NCBI GenBank assembly: GCA_963767245.1
Contig: CAVYDG010000004.1
Span: 62,001 to 126,000 of the forward strand
Reading direction: 5' to 3'
Source: Roseiarcus sp963767245
GTDB lineage: Bacteria > Pseudomonadota > Alphaproteobacteria > Rhizobiales > Beijerinckiaceae
DNA length: 64,000 nt
The notes below the pieces were generated by a model. That model was not told the DNA's origin. It searched no databases and worked only from the letters and a program-made list of their open reading frames with translations. The position numbers were made by a program, and so were the translations under genes. Below, one piece after another: positions 1 to 9,249 of the stretch (position 1 is its first letter; each line of letters begins with the position of its first letter).

Positions 1-25
1 CTTCGCGGCCGAGGCCGCCGACCCT

Positions 26-221
26 CAGATTGGTCCCCTCTGTCAGACCCCCGCTGGCGATCTCGCTGTCTGCCACTCCTGGCACGGCGGCGCCTCGCAG
101 ATTGGTCCCCTCTGTCAGACCCCCGCTGGCGATCTGGTTGTCTGTCACCGGCACGGCGGCGCCGCGCAGATTGGCCCCCTCTGTCAGACGCCAGCAGGCG
201 ATCTGATTGTCTGCCACCGGG
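26..221. repeat. Three tandem copies of a ~70-bp repeat
   Basis: Three units begin with CAGATTGG at 26, 98 and 167 (periods 72 and 69). Each contains the core CCCTCTGTCAGAC followed by a GCTGGCGATCT-like segment and a TGTCTGYCACC segment. The third unit is more diverged. No ORF runs through the array with a plausible start. It lies beyond the 3' end of the leftward AEC transporter gene, so it is intergenic; function unknown. Confidence 0.75.
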
Positions 222-310
222 GTTAACCCGAGAAGCCAGACCCACCCACAGGTTCTCCGCGTCTGACCTGACCGAGCCGAGCCCTCTGGGACTTGCCCGG
301 AGGGCGACCC

Positions 311-1264
311 CTACCCGATCGCGCCGGGAGGCGCGAATCCCGCCAAAGCGTATATCCAGACGATCAACGAGCCGACCGACCACAATGTCGTCATCGACAC
401 GGTCGCCGCGACCAGCGGCTCCTCGCAATGGTACTCGCCGGCCAAAATGTAGACCGTCTTGGCGGTCGGAACCGCGGCGCAGACGACGGCCGCGATCAGG
501 TAGATGGGCTCGAGCCGAAGCGCGACTGCAAGGCCGAACACGATCAGCGGCATGATCACGAGCTTGACCACGGTCAGCGCGGCGGCGCGGCCGAGGTTGG
601 CGCGAAGACCCTGGATCGACAGCCCCAGGCCGATGGCGAACAGGGCGCACGCGGTCAGCGCGTCGGCGAGAATGCGCAGGTAGGCGCCGACCGGGCCAGG
701 CATCGGGATTCCGAGCGCGGACCAGGCGACGCCAACCAAGGTCGAGAGAACCATCGGGTTCAGGATCACATGCCGCGCCAGTTTCGCTGGCGCAAAGCCC
801 GATCCGCGGGCATCGCCGCCGTCAAGCTCCTGCAGGATGACGGCGGCCGGAAACATCACCACGGCGACAAAGACGGTGGCGATCGCGGCCGGCAGCACCG
901 CTCGCGGCCCGTAGGTCGCCTGAAGGATCGGCAGCGCGACAAAGCCGGTGTTGGTCATCGATGCGGCCCATCCCTGCATTGAAGGGCCGGCGAGCCCGCG
1001 ACCGCCCAAGGCGCGAGCGGTCAGGAAGACCAGCGCAAAACAAATGAGCGAGCCGCCGCCGAAGGCGACCAGGAAACGCCAGGCGAGGAGCGAGCGCGCC
1101 GGCTCCTCGGCGATCGTGACCACGAGCAGCGCCGGCATCGCGATATTGTAGGCGAAATGGATCAGGCCGTCGGCGAGGTCGCGCGACACATAGCCGAGAT
1201 AGCCGGCCGCCCATCCGGTCACGATCACCGCAAAGACGGGGAGGATCAGAGCCGCGACTTGCAC
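311..1264 (-). CDS. AEC family (auxin efflux carrier-like) permease
   Basis: A 317-residue, very hydrophobic protein with about ten predicted membrane segments arranged as two five-helix halves around a central hydrophilic loop, the topology of the AEC family of secondary transporters. The N-terminus (MQVAALILPVFAVIVTGWAAG) is itself a membrane helix, as expected for the family. Characterised bacterial members export or import small organic acids such as malate or malonate; the substrate here cannot be read from sequence. It is transcribed alone, leftward, with about 190 bp separating it from alanine dehydrogenase. The ATG at 1264 is the only start that keeps the first helix whole. Confidence 0.85.
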   Translation of the reverse strand: MQVAALILPVFAVIVTGWAAGYLGYVSRDLADGLIHFAYNIAMPALLVVTIAEEPARSLLAWRFLVAFGGGSLICFALVFLTARALGGRGLAGPSMQGWAASMTNTGFVALPILQATYGPRAVLPAAIATVFVAVVMFPAAVILQELDGGDARGSGFAPAKLARHVILNPMVLSTLVGVAWSALGIPMPGPVGAYLRILADALTACALFAIGLGLSIQGLRANLGRAAALTVVKLVIMPLIVFGLAVALRLEPIYLIAAVVCAAVPTAKTVYILAGEYHCEEPLVAATVSMTTLWSVGSLIVWIYALAGFAPPGAIG

Positions 1265-1458
1265 CCGTTGACCTCGGACCTGCCGCCCCGCCCAGGTCGG
1301 GCGGCTCCAATCTATCGTCAGGTCGCAGGCCGATCGAGGACGATGTCGGGGCGTTCAGTATTCAAACCAAAGCTTCAGCGCATCCTTCTCGGGCGTAGGG
1401 GCGGGAACAGATGGTGCGCTTGCTTGCGGCTATTTTTCCCTCCGACCGACTGGAGCGG

Positions 1459-2577
1459 TCACTCGCCAAGCACGCTCTCCGGAGGCGTATAGGGCAGCCC
1501 GTGCGCCGCCGCGACCGGCTCGCAGGTCACCTTGCCGTCGTGGACGTTGAGGCCGGCGCGCAGGTGCGGATCCTCCCTCAGCGCCTCGCGCCAGCCCTTG
1601 TCGGCGAGCGCGAGCGCGAACGGCAGGGTCGCGTGGTTGAGGGCGAAGGTCGAGGTGCGCGCGACCGCGCCGGGCATGTTGGCGACGCAGTAATGCACGA
1701 TGCCGTCGACGACATAGGTCGGGTGCGAATGGGTCGTCGGCTTCGAGGTCTCGCAGCAGCCGCCCTGGTCGATCGCGATGTCAACGATGACCGCGCCCGG
1801 ACGCATGGTCTTGAGCATCGCCTTGGTGATCAGCTTGGGCGCGGCGGCGCCGGGCAACAGCACCGCGCCGATCACGAGGTCGGCGCTCCTGACGAGATCG
1901 GCGATCGAGGCGCGGGTCGAATAGACGGTGCGAAGCGCCGAGCCGAACTGGGCCGAGAGCCGCTTCAACGCCTCGTGCGAGCGGTCGACCACGGTGACGG
2001 ACGCGCCCATGCCGACCGCGATCGTCGCGGCATGGGTTCCCGAAACGCCGCCGCCGAGGACCAGCACGTTCGCCGCCGCCACGCCCGGCACGCCGCCGAG
2101 CAGCACGCCGCGCCCGCCTTGAGCCTTCTCGAGCGAATGCGCGCCGACCTGCGGCGCAAGGCGCCCGGCGACTTCCGACATCGGCGTGAGCAGCGGCAGG
2201 CCGCCGTGCCGGTCGGTCACCGTCTCATAGGCGATGCAGGTTGCGCCTGACGCCATGAGGTCGCGCGTCTGTTCGAGATCGGGCGCGAGATGGAGGTAGG
2301 TGAACAGGATCTGCCCGCGCTTGAGCCGCTTGCGCTCTTCGGCCAGCGGCTCCTTGACCTTCACGATCATCTCGGCGCGAGCGAAGATGTCTGGGGCGGT
2401 TTTGACGATTTTGGCCCCGGCGCGCAGGTATTCCTCGTCTGGAGAACCCGAGCCGAGGCCGGCCTCCGTCTCGACGATGACCTCATGGCCATGATGGACG
2501 AGTTCGGCCGCCGCGGCCGGCGTCATGCCGACCCGGAACTCATTGTCCTTGATCTCCCTGGGAACGCCGACGAGCAT
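1459..2577 (-). CDS. ald: Alanine dehydrogenase
   Basis: Catalyses reversible NAD-dependent deamination of L-alanine to pyruvate and ammonium in the cytoplasm. From the ATG at 2577 the protein starts MLVGVPREIKDNEFRVG, the family's standard N-terminus, and is 372 residues, the usual length. Visible features are the N-terminal substrate domain with VKVKEPL (about residue 73), the glycine-rich NAD loop VLVLGGGVSGTHAA (about residue 170) and the C-terminal P-I/V-DQGG segment around residue 270 (VDIAIDQGGC). A longer reading to 2886 exists but its extra 103 residues are arginine-rich non-coding-like sequence, so the internal ATG is preferred. Single gene, divergent from the binding-protein gene to its right. 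Confidence 0.93.
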   Translation of the reverse strand: MLVGVPREIKDNEFRVGMTPAAAAELVHHGHEVIVETEAGLGSGSPDEEYLRAGAKIVKTAPDIFARAEMIVKVKEPLAEERKRLKRGQILFTYLHLAPDLEQTRDLMASGATCIAYETVTDRHGGLPLLTPMSEVAGRLAPQVGAHSLEKAQGGRGVLLGGVPGVAAANVLVLGGGVSGTHAATIAVGMGASVTVVDRSHEALKRLSAQFGSALRTVYSTRASIADLVRSADLVIGAVLLPGAAAPKLITKAMLKTMRPGAVIVDIAIDQGGCCETSKPTTHSHPTYVVDGIVHYCVANMPGAVARTSTFALNHATLPFALALADKGWREALREDPHLRAGLNVHDGKVTCEPVAAAHGLPYTPPESVLGE

Positions 2578-2775
2578 GGCTGGCCTCCGAAGCCCTCTGG
2601 CCCAAACCGACAACTTATCGCAGGAAATCCGCGTTCTGGGACATCCATTGGCGAAATGGCCGCTGCTCGTCCGCAACGGCCTGGACCACGCCTTGCGGGC
2701 GGCCTTGCCGCCAACTGCTCGTTCACGATGTGCGGCGGGTCGGTCAGCGCGGGAGTGGCGAAATGGCGGAAACGC

Positions 2776-3638
2776 ATGTCTCTGATCAACTGCGGCCTGC
2801 GCAGTTTGTCGATCGCGGCGGCGCTCGCCCTGTGCTGGTCTCGGGCCGGCCGGCGCCGGGGCGATCGAGAGAATCAAGCAGGACAAGACGCTGCGGATCG
2901 CCTACCGCGACGACGCGCCGCCGTTCTCGTTCACCGACTCGATCGGCGAACCCGTCGGGCTTCATGATCGACCTTTGCCGTTCGGTGGCGAAGAATTTGG
3001 CGACCGGGCTCAGTGTCGGCGATCTCAAGGTGGACTACGTCCTCGTCACCGCCGCCAATCGCTTCGATGCGATCACCTCAGGAAAGGCGGACCTCCTCTG
3101 CGAACCGACCTCGGCCACCCTGTCGCGTCGGGCCGATGTCGACTTCTCGATCGCGACGTTCATCGACGGCGCGAGCCTCCTGGTGAGCGGCGACGGTCCA
3201 AGCGAGTTCGGCGCCCTCGCAGGCAAGAAGATCGGCGTGCTGGCCGGCACCACGACCGAGCAGAGCTTGCGCGACACCCTCGCCACCGCCAACATCAAGG
3301 CTGAAATCGTTCCCGCGAAGACCCATCTGGAAGGGCTCGCGATGCTCGACCAGGGGGCGATCGTCGCTTATTTCGGCGACCGGGCCATCCTCGCCTATCT
3401 CGCCTCCAAGAGCAGCGCGCCGGAAAAGTTGCGCCTCGCCAACAACTATTTCTCGCTCGAGCCCTACGCGCTCGCGCTGGCTCACGGCGACAGCGATTTC
3501 CGCCTTGCCGTCGATCGCGCGCTCAGCCACATCTATCGCTCCGGCGAAATCAGCGCCATCTTCGCGCATAGTTTCGGCCAGACCCAACCCAGCGACACCC
3601 TGCAAACCCTGTACTTGATTTCAGCCTTGCCCGAATGA
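2776..3638 (+). pseudogene. Amino-acid ABC transporter substrate-binding protein, two frameshifts
   Basis: A periplasmic solute-binding protein (SBP family 3, polar amino-acid type) readable only across three frames. Frame 1 gives the start MSLINCGLRSLSIAAALALC, a signal peptide; the next frame gives GAIERIKQDKTLRIAYRDDA, the mature start; the third frame from about 2950 gives GFMIDLCRSVAKNLA and runs to the stop at 3638 with family features (DAITSGKADLLC, VLAGTTTEQSL, an aromatic-rich C-terminus). Each transition needs removal of one base, in G/C-rich runs near 2850 and at GTCGGGCTTC near 2950. No permease or ATPase gene is next to it. The two indels are either sequence errors or a real pseudogene. 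Confidence 0.75.
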
Positions 3639-3722
3639 ACACCGCCGCTTCGCGGCAGGCGGGCGACGTGGACGGGAACCCGGTTGGGCGCCGCGGTTGA
3701 CGGAAGGTCGAGAGGATCCGAA

Positions 3723-3971
3723 GTGACCGAGGCCAAGCCGGACATCGCCAATATGCCGTTCGAAGCGGCGCTGGCGGAACTCGAAGCGATCGTCGATCAA
3801 CTCGAAAAAGGCGCGGTGGCGCTGGACGAGTCGATCCGGCTCTACGAGCGCGGCGAAGCGCTGAAGCGGCGCTGCGACGAACTGCTCAAGAACGCCGAAA
3901 TGCGGATCGAGAAGATCACCCTTTCGGCCGACGGCGCGATAAAGGGAGTTGTCCCCCTCGACGACGACTGA
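3723..3971 (+). CDS. xseB: Exodeoxyribonuclease VII small subunit
   Basis: An 82-residue protein matching XseB, the small subunit of exonuclease VII, which degrades single-stranded DNA processively in both directions with XseA in the cytoplasm. The family signature is clear: FEAALAELEAIVDQLEKGAV followed by LDESIRLYERGEALKRRCDE and a short acidic tail. The GTG at 3723 is chosen because AGAGGA lies seven bases upstream and the upstream extension has no homology-like character. In related genomes xseB often precedes isoprenoid genes; here the next gene is a ParA-like ATPase. Confidence 0.9.
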   Translation: MTEAKPDIANMPFEAALAELEAIVDQLEKGAVALDESIRLYERGEALKRRCDELLKNAEMRIEKITLSADGAIKGVVPLDDD

Positions 3972-4227
3972 GCGCTGCCGCAGGCGTTAAGGTTTGAGCG
4001 CGTTTTTCGGGCGAAAATCAGCCCGGACCGGTTCCGTTGCGGCAATCACCGGTCGTCAATTCGCGCGCCATGAGAATGATTTGCGGCAAATTATTACAAA
4101 GCGCTGAATGCGGTCCACGTGCGAAACCGTCTGTTAACCATTTTCCGCTCCACTCGTGAACATTCATTAATCCCTGCCCCGATCGGACGAAACAGGGGCG
4201 GAACTCGGAAAGCTGAGGGCGGAATTC

Positions 4228-4884
4228 ATGCGGACCATAGCGTTTGTGACTCAAAAAGGCGGCTCGGGGAAAAGCACGATCGCGTCGTCGCTTGCCGTGG
4301 CGGCGCACGAGATGAAAGAGAAGGTCTGCGTCATCGACATGGATCCGCAAGGTTCGCTCGCCAATTGGGCCAAGACCCGCGGCAGCGGCGATATCGAAGT
4401 CATCGCCTCAGGAGCGGCGCGCCTGCCGGCTCTCCTCGCCTCGCTCGAGCGCCGGGGCTTTACCCTTGCGATCCTCGACACTCCCGGCGCAGAAGGCGCG
4501 GCGTCCTCAGCCGCGATGCAGGTCGCCGACCTCAACATCATTCCATCCCGCCCGAGCATGTTCGACCTCTGGGCCAGCGCCCGAACGCGCGCGGCGCTCA
4601 AGGAGATCGGCGGCGACTTCGTATTCCTGCTCAATCAGTGCCCGCCCGCTCAGCAGACGGCGCGGGTCCAGGACGGGGTCGAGACGCTCGAGGAAATGGG
4701 AGGGTTGATTTCGCCCTTGATCCTGACGCGGGTCGACTATCAGGAATCCGCGCGCCACGGCTGGGGAGTGACCGAACTCAATCCTTACGGCGCGGCGGCT
4801 GAGGAAATGCGCGGCCTCTGGCAGTCGGTCAAGCGCCGCCTGGCGCGGGCCAAGATCCGGCAGCCCGCCCGCAAGGCGGCTTAA
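4228..4884 (+). CDS. ParA family ATPase
   Basis: A 218-residue cytoplasmic P-loop ATPase of the ParA/MinD class. It begins MRTIAFVTQKGGSGKSTIAS, containing the deviant Walker A with the signature lysine (KGGSGKST), followed by a Walker A' region VIDMDPQGSLANW and the Walker B-like LAILDTPGAEG. It is short and has no N-terminal helix-turn-helix, as in ParA proteins of orphan or plasmid/phage type. No parB gene or centromere-like repeats are adjacent, so cargo is unknown. A gene-free 256 bp separates it from xseB. A strong terminator follows. Confidence 0.85.
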   Translation: MRTIAFVTQKGGSGKSTIASSLAVAAHEMKEKVCVIDMDPQGSLANWAKTRGSGDIEVIASGAARLPALLASLERRGFTLAILDTPGAEGAASSAAMQVADLNIIPSRPSMFDLWASARTRAALKEIGGDFVFLLNQCPPAQQTARVQDGVETLEEMGGLISPLILTRVDYQESARHGWGVTELNPYGAAAEEMRGLWQSVKRRLARAKIRQPARKAA

Positions 4885-4960
4885 GGTTCGAGGCGGGCCG
4901 AGACCGGCTCGCCGACCGGCAAAAAGCGCGAGCGGCCATCCTCCCTCCCTCGCGCCGATC

Positions 4961-4994
4961 GGCAGGACGCTTCGCAAGCGCCCTGCCTTTTTTT
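4961..4994 (+). terminator. Rho-independent terminator after the ParA gene
   Basis: Hairpin with arms GGCAGG and CGCTT paired to AAGCG and CCTGCC (single mismatched base between arm halves), loop CGC, followed by seven T residues. The T tract lies on the plus strand, so it stops rightward transcription from the ParA gene before the convergent protease gene. Confidence 0.85.
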
Positions 4995-5001
4995 GCCCGT
5001 G

Positions 5002-6451
5002 TCAGCCGCCGAGCTGGGTGCGGATCGTCTGCGCGCCGCGTCGAATGGTCAGATCCCACAGCCGCGCGCGTTCGGCGCAGGCCTTTTCCAGATCGCGGGT
5101 CGTCGCGATCTTCTGGCCGTTGACGGCGACGACGATGTCGCCTTTTTGCACCCCGACCTCAGCCGCGGTCGAACCGTCGCCAACAGAAGCGACGACCACG
5201 CCCTCGGCCGCGCCTTCGAGCGACAGCTCCTCGGCGACCGCGGGCGACATGTTCATCACTTCGGCGCCCTTGAACGGCGAACGGCTACTGATGGTCAGGG
5301 CGTCGCGCGGCGGAGTTTCCGGCGCCGCAGCGAGTTTGAGCGGCAGGCTCAGCGTGCGCCCGTCGCGCAGCACCGAGAGCGTGGCCGCGCCGCCGAGGGG
5401 CTTGACGCCGAGCCGGAAGCCGACGCTCTCGGCGTCTTCGACGCTTTGCCCGTCGACCGCAGTGATGACGTCGCCGCGCTTGAGTCCCGCCTCGAACGCT
5501 GGACCATTCGTCGGCGACCGTCACCACCAGCGCGCCTGTCGGACGATCGATGCCGAGATTATCGGCGATGTCCTTGGTCAGGCTTTGGAGCGTGGCGCCG
5601 AGCCACGGCCGCTTGACGGTCGCGCCGCCCTGGCGCGCCGCGACGATGACGCTCTTGACCATGTTGACGGGAATGGCGAAGCCGATTCCCATGCTGCCGC
5701 CCGAGCGCGAATAGATTGCGGAATTGATGCCGACCAGCTTGCCGTCGAGATCGACGAGCGCCCCGCCAGAATTGCCGGGATTGATGGCGGCGTCAGTCTG
5801 GATGAAGAAGCCCAAGTCGCTGATCCCGACCTGGGTGCGCGCAAGCGCCGAAACGATGCCTTGGGTGACCGTCTGGCCGACGCCAAACGGGTCGCCGATG
5901 GCGATGACGAAGTCGCCGACTTCGAGCCCGTCGGAATCGCCAAGTTCGAGAACCGGGAAATTCCCGCCGCCCTTGAGCTTCAGCACCGCGAGATCGGTGC
6001 GCGGATCGCGCAGCACGATTTGCGCCTCGAACTCGCGCTTGTCGGAGAGCGCGACCTTCACCTCGGTCATGCCCTCGATAACGTGATAGTTGGTGACGAC
6101 AAGGCCGGATGGGTCGACAATGACGCCGGAGCCCAGCGCCTTCTGCACCCGTTGGTCCTCGCTTCCCTGGCCACCGAAGAAACGGCGGAAGATCGGATCG
6201 TCAAACAGCGGATTGTGCGGCATCGTCTCGACGCGGGAAGCGTAGACGTTCACCACCGCAGGCGCCGCCTTCTTCACCACCGGCGCGAACGAGAGCCGCA
6301 TCTGAGCCGCGCTTTGCGGCGCGGCCCGCTGGACCGTGTCGGCGAAGGCGGTAACGCCGAGAAGGGCGAAGACGACGGCGAGCGCCAGGCGAATCAAGCG
6401 GGACCTCCGGCCTTTGTCATGCGGCCGCTGATATAGGTCGCGCGGCGGCAT
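5002..6451 (-). pseudogene. HtrA/Deg-type periplasmic serine protease, one frameshift
   Basis: A trypsin-fold protease with PDZ domains that degrades misfolded envelope proteins. From the ATG at 6451 it has a basic n-region and a signal helix (LIRLALAVVFALLGVTAFA), then the catalytic triad: His in VTNYHVIEG, Asp in DPRTDLAVL, Ser in NPGNSGGALVDLDG. After residue ~310 the frame breaks at GTCGCCGACGAATGG: deleting one base at 5506 (plus-strand A) restores VADEGPAFEAGLKRGDVI, the first PDZ domain, and reads on through a second PDZ (QKGDIVVAVNGQKI) to the stop at 5002. Total about 482 residues, normal for the family. The frameshift may be a sequence error. Confidence 0.85.
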
Positions 6452-6498
6452 GTGCAAAGCATCCGGGGGCCGGGCTGTGGCGCGCCCCCGCGCCCCGG

Positions 6499-7014
6499 CT
6501 ACACGCCCAGAACAGCCAGGGCGACCCCGAATATCGGAATGCCAATCAGGCAGATTGCGAGGCTGAGCCTCAAGTATAAGGTCTTCCACCATAAGATTCG
6601 CGACAACAACGCCACGCGATGCCTGACCTCATCCAGCTCGACCACCGGATCGTGGGTGAAGGTGAAGTGATGCGGACCGGCCGTCCTCGACAGGTGGAAT
6701 GAGCTTTTCTCCGAGCGGAAGTAGCGAGGAAATATCGCCAGAATCAGAAAGAAATAGGCGATGAGGAAGGGCGCCAGGATCACCCAAAGGGGGACATGCT
6801 CCAGGCCGCGTTCATGCGCGCTCAGAATCGGGACCATCAGCAGCGGCAGGAACAGGAGCGCGATATTGGCCTTGAAATCGCTCGAGCGAATGGCGTCGGT
6901 GAAGATGGCGGAGAAGTCACGGAAATACTTGATCTCCCGCTGCATCAGATCGTCGCTCGGCGCCTTCGCGCCGCTCTGGGTCGCGACGGCTTTCTCCTCT
7001 ACGCTCGTGACCAT
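6499..7014 (-). CDS. Four-helix membrane protein resembling Pycsar effector (PycTM-like)
   Basis: Predicted inner-membrane protein of 171 residues. After a short polar N-terminus it has a soluble helix (YFRDFSAIFTDAIRSSDFK), two adjacent membrane helices (ANIALLFLPLLMVPIL and VILAPFLIAYFFLILAI), a middle soluble stretch rich in His and Phe, then a helix LLSRILWWKTLYLR leading into a final hydrophobic helix. That order (DxKA-type motif before TM1-TM2, middle linker, K-x-L-x-L-R before the last helix) is the layout of PycTM/DUF5706-like proteins. I infer the relation from layout only; no nucleotide cyclase is adjacent. The ATG at 7014 is preferred; one at 7077 adds 21 basic residues. Confidence 0.6.
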   Translation of the reverse strand: MVTSVEEKAVATQSGAKAPSDDLMQREIKYFRDFSAIFTDAIRSSDFKANIALLFLPLLMVPILSAHERGLEHVPLWVILAPFLIAYFFLILAIFPRYFRSEKSSFHLSRTAGPHHFTFTHDPVVELDEVRHRVALLSRILWWKTLYLRLSLAICLIGIPIFGVALAVLGV

Positions 7015-7419
7015 GATCGATGCCCGGCTTGCGTTTTCATCGCCAGCAACGCGGCGTCGCACGATCGGCTGGCGCATTGCGGCGAGGGGCGCCCTCGACC
7101 GCGTATGACTTCGCTCTTCGCCGCGACTTCCGTCAGCGCGCAGGCGCTTCCGCTCCGAACCTGTAAGGCCGGTTGCGGACTGTCAAGACGGGGATTTGTC
7201 GCGTCAGCCGTTAATCCGACTCGGTTTGACTGATTTCGACGCGTAAGAGACGGCATAAGTCGACGTCACGCACACATGGCGGGTCGCGGCGGTAGGACAA
7301 TGGCGGTTCGGGAAAGCATTCGCTGGCGCGCAAAATCCGGGTCGGTTACGTTGGCGGACACCCCCGAAGGATGACGGCTCCGACCGGCCATCGCCGGATG
7401 GCAAAATCGGAGACCTTCA
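7015..7419. other. Intergenic region, divergent promoters expected
   Basis: About 400 bp between the leftward membrane-protein gene and the rightward choloylglycine-hydrolase-family gene. It should hold both promoters. I see no RNA gene, no clear sigma-70 hexamers and no convincing ORF; short ORFs here are low-complexity arginine-rich readings. Confidence 0.4.
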
Positions 7420-8547
7420 ATGCCGCACTCCATTCTCGCATCCAAAGTTATTGCATCGGCCCTCGCCGGCCTGATTTCGAGCCTTAGCATCTTACCCGCG
7501 ACGGCGTGCACGGCGCTCGTCTTTAAGGCGCGGGACGGGACGGTCATCTATGGCCGGACAATGGAATGGGGCGCCTCCGACCTCCACTCCGAATTGGCGC
7601 TCGTCCCCCATGACACGGCGTTCAAGTCGGCGCTCGGCGCAGGCAAGACCGGCATGGAATGGAAGAACCGCTACGGCTTCGTCGGCGTGAACGCCGCCGG
7701 CCTTCCCTACGCCACGGACGGAATGAACGAAGCAGGATTGACGGTCGGCGTTCTGTTCTTCCCCGGCTTCGCCGAATTCCAGGAGCCAAACGCTGACCAG
7801 GAGTCTTCAACGGTCAGCAGCGTCGACCTCGCCAACTATCTGCTCAGCAATTTCACGACGGTGGACCAAGCGCGACAGGCAATGAGTAAAATTCGCGTCG
7901 TGCGCAATCCGGAAATCGAAAAGGCGTTCGGCACGCCGATCCCAATCCACCACATCGTCACCGATGCGACTGGCGCGTCGATCGTTATTGAATACACGAA
8001 AGGCGCGCTCTCGATTTATGACAACAAGGTCGGCGCGATGACCAACTCGCCGAACTATGATTGGCATCTCCTCAATCTGCGCAATTACGCAAACTTGCAG
8101 CCGCTCGGCGCCCCGGCTTCGCGCAACATCGACGGCGTTTCTCTGGCGCCGTTCGGCGCCGGTAGCGGAATGCTCGGCTTGCCCGGAGACTTCACGCCCC
8201 CGTCCCGGTTCATCCGCGCCGTGGCGTTCGTCAATACGATGACGCCGGTCAAAGACGCCGCCGAGGGCGTCATCGCCGCGGCGACGATGTTGAACAGCTT
8301 CGACATCCCGCAGGGGCTCGTTCGAGAAGGCACAAGCCGCGAGGATTTTCATCTCGGCTACACACAATGGTCCGTGATCGCCGATACCCGCCACAAGGTC
8401 TACTATTATTGGACCATGTATGACCGGCGTATGCGCAGCGTCGATTTCAGCAAGCTCGATTTCAACGCCAGCAAGGCGTCAACCTTCCCGCTGGACCGCG
8501 TGCGGGCGGAGGACATCGAGGATCGTTCGGCAGATTTCCCGCACTGA
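7420..8547 (+). CDS. Linear amide C-N hydrolase (choloylglycine hydrolase / penicillin V acylase family)
   Basis: An exported Ntn-hydrolase of 375 residues. The signal peptide (residues 1-29) ends ...SILPATA directly before C30, so cleavage exposes Cys as N-terminal nucleophile, the hallmark of this family. Other family residues are visible: R in VIYGRTMEWG (about residue 46), D in GMNEAGL context, and N in MTNSPNYDWHL (about residue 210). Relatives hydrolyse linear amides such as bile-salt conjugates, penicillin V or acyl-homoserine lactones; Gram-negative periplasmic members are often lactone acylases, so quorum-signal cleavage is possible but not shown. Followed 29 bp later by a small membrane-protein gene. 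Confidence 0.85.
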   Translation: MPHSILASKVIASALAGLISSLSILPATACTALVFKARDGTVIYGRTMEWGASDLHSELALVPHDTAFKSALGAGKTGMEWKNRYGFVGVNAAGLPYATDGMNEAGLTVGVLFFPGFAEFQEPNADQESSTVSSVDLANYLLSNFTTVDQARQAMSKIRVVRNPEIEKAFGTPIPIHHIVTDATGASIVIEYTKGALSIYDNKVGAMTNSPNYDWHLLNLRNYANLQPLGAPASRNIDGVSLAPFGAGSGMLGLPGDFTPPSRFIRAVAFVNTMTPVKDAAEGVIAAATMLNSFDIPQGLVREGTSREDFHLGYTQWSVIADTRHKVYYYWTMYDRRMRSVDFSKLDFNASKASTFPLDRVRAEDIEDRSADFPH

Positions 8548-8576
8548 GCGATTTGGCAAACACAGAGGAACGCCCA

Positions 8577-8864
8577 ATGCACCTGTCGAACGAAAGTCTC
8601 CTCGTCATCATTGTCGTCGGCATCGTCGCCGGGTGGCTTGCCGGCAATATCGTGCGGGGCGGCGGCTACGGTCTCATCGGCGACCTTGTCGTTGGCGTTA
8701 TCGGGGCGTTCATCGGAGATTGGCTGTTGCCGCAATTGAGCATCCACCTCGGCACAGGGATGGTCGCCCTCGTCGTCAACGCCACGCTTGGCGCGATCGT
8801 CCTCCTCATTGTTCTCAGGCTGATCAGTGGGCTTGGCGGCGGGGGATTGCGTCGGCGTTGGTAG
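8577..8864 (+). CDS. GlsB/YeaQ/YmgE family stress-response membrane protein
   Basis: A 95-residue protein with three predicted membrane helices and the glycine-rich pattern of the family: GIVAGWLAGNIVRGGGYGLI then GDLVVGVIGAFIGDWLL and a last helix ALVVNATLGAIVLLIVLRL. The family is small inner-membrane proteins induced by general stress, function undefined. The ATG at 8577 is chosen for the AGAGGAA eight bases upstream. It probably shares a transcript with the preceding hydrolase. Confidence 0.85.
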   Translation: MHLSNESLLVIIVVGIVAGWLAGNIVRGGGYGLIGDLVVGVIGAFIGDWLLPQLSIHLGTGMVALVVNATLGAIVLLIVLRLISGLGGGGLRRRW

Positions 8865-8968
8865 TCATCAAAAGCACATACCGCTAGCGCGGCCCTCAAC
8901 CTGGGCGGGGCGGCTGCCGCGGGCCTGCGGGTCCTATTCCCGAGCCGCCTCGACCCCGGGCTGCCAGA

Positions 8969-9249
8969 TCAGGCGCCGCCCACGGGCGGCGGCGCATCGC
9001 GCCCGACCATAGCGAGATGCGTCGGCGCATAGCGCTCCCCTGCGATCGTGATGCGCGAGGCCGCGCTCTCGATCGCAGCGAGGTCGTCGCTCGTCAGGCG
9101 GAGGTCGGCCGCGCCGATATTCTCATCGAGCCGCGCGAGCTTCGTCGTGCCGGGGATCGGCGCTATGTACGGCCGCTGCGCGAGCAGCCAGGCGAGCGCG
9201 ACCTGGGCCGGGGTGGCGCCCTTCTCGCCCGCGACCCGCGTCAGCGGGC
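8969..9249 (-). pseudogene. Aldo/keto reductase, C-terminal remnant
   Basis: Only the last ~90 residues of an NADPH-dependent aldo/keto reductase survive: GEKGATPAQVALAWLLAQ then PIPGTTKLARLDENIGAA and a helical C-terminus. These correspond to the end of the barrel, including the segment that contacts the cofactor 2'-phosphate. The ~230 N-terminal residues with the catalytic Asp-Tyr-Lys-His are missing. The homology stops at about 9249, exactly where a LysR remnant on the other strand begins. Confidence 0.8.

Noticed and set aside
2523..2967. Extension of alanine dehydrogenase to 2886
   Set aside because: The added 103 residues do not look like a protein domain and overlap the divergent binding-protein gene; ATG at 2577 gives the family start.
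5018..6436. 472-residue open frame on the plus strand across the HtrA gene
   Set aside because: Arg/Ala-rich reading opposite a clear protease with catalytic triad; a shadow caused by high GC.
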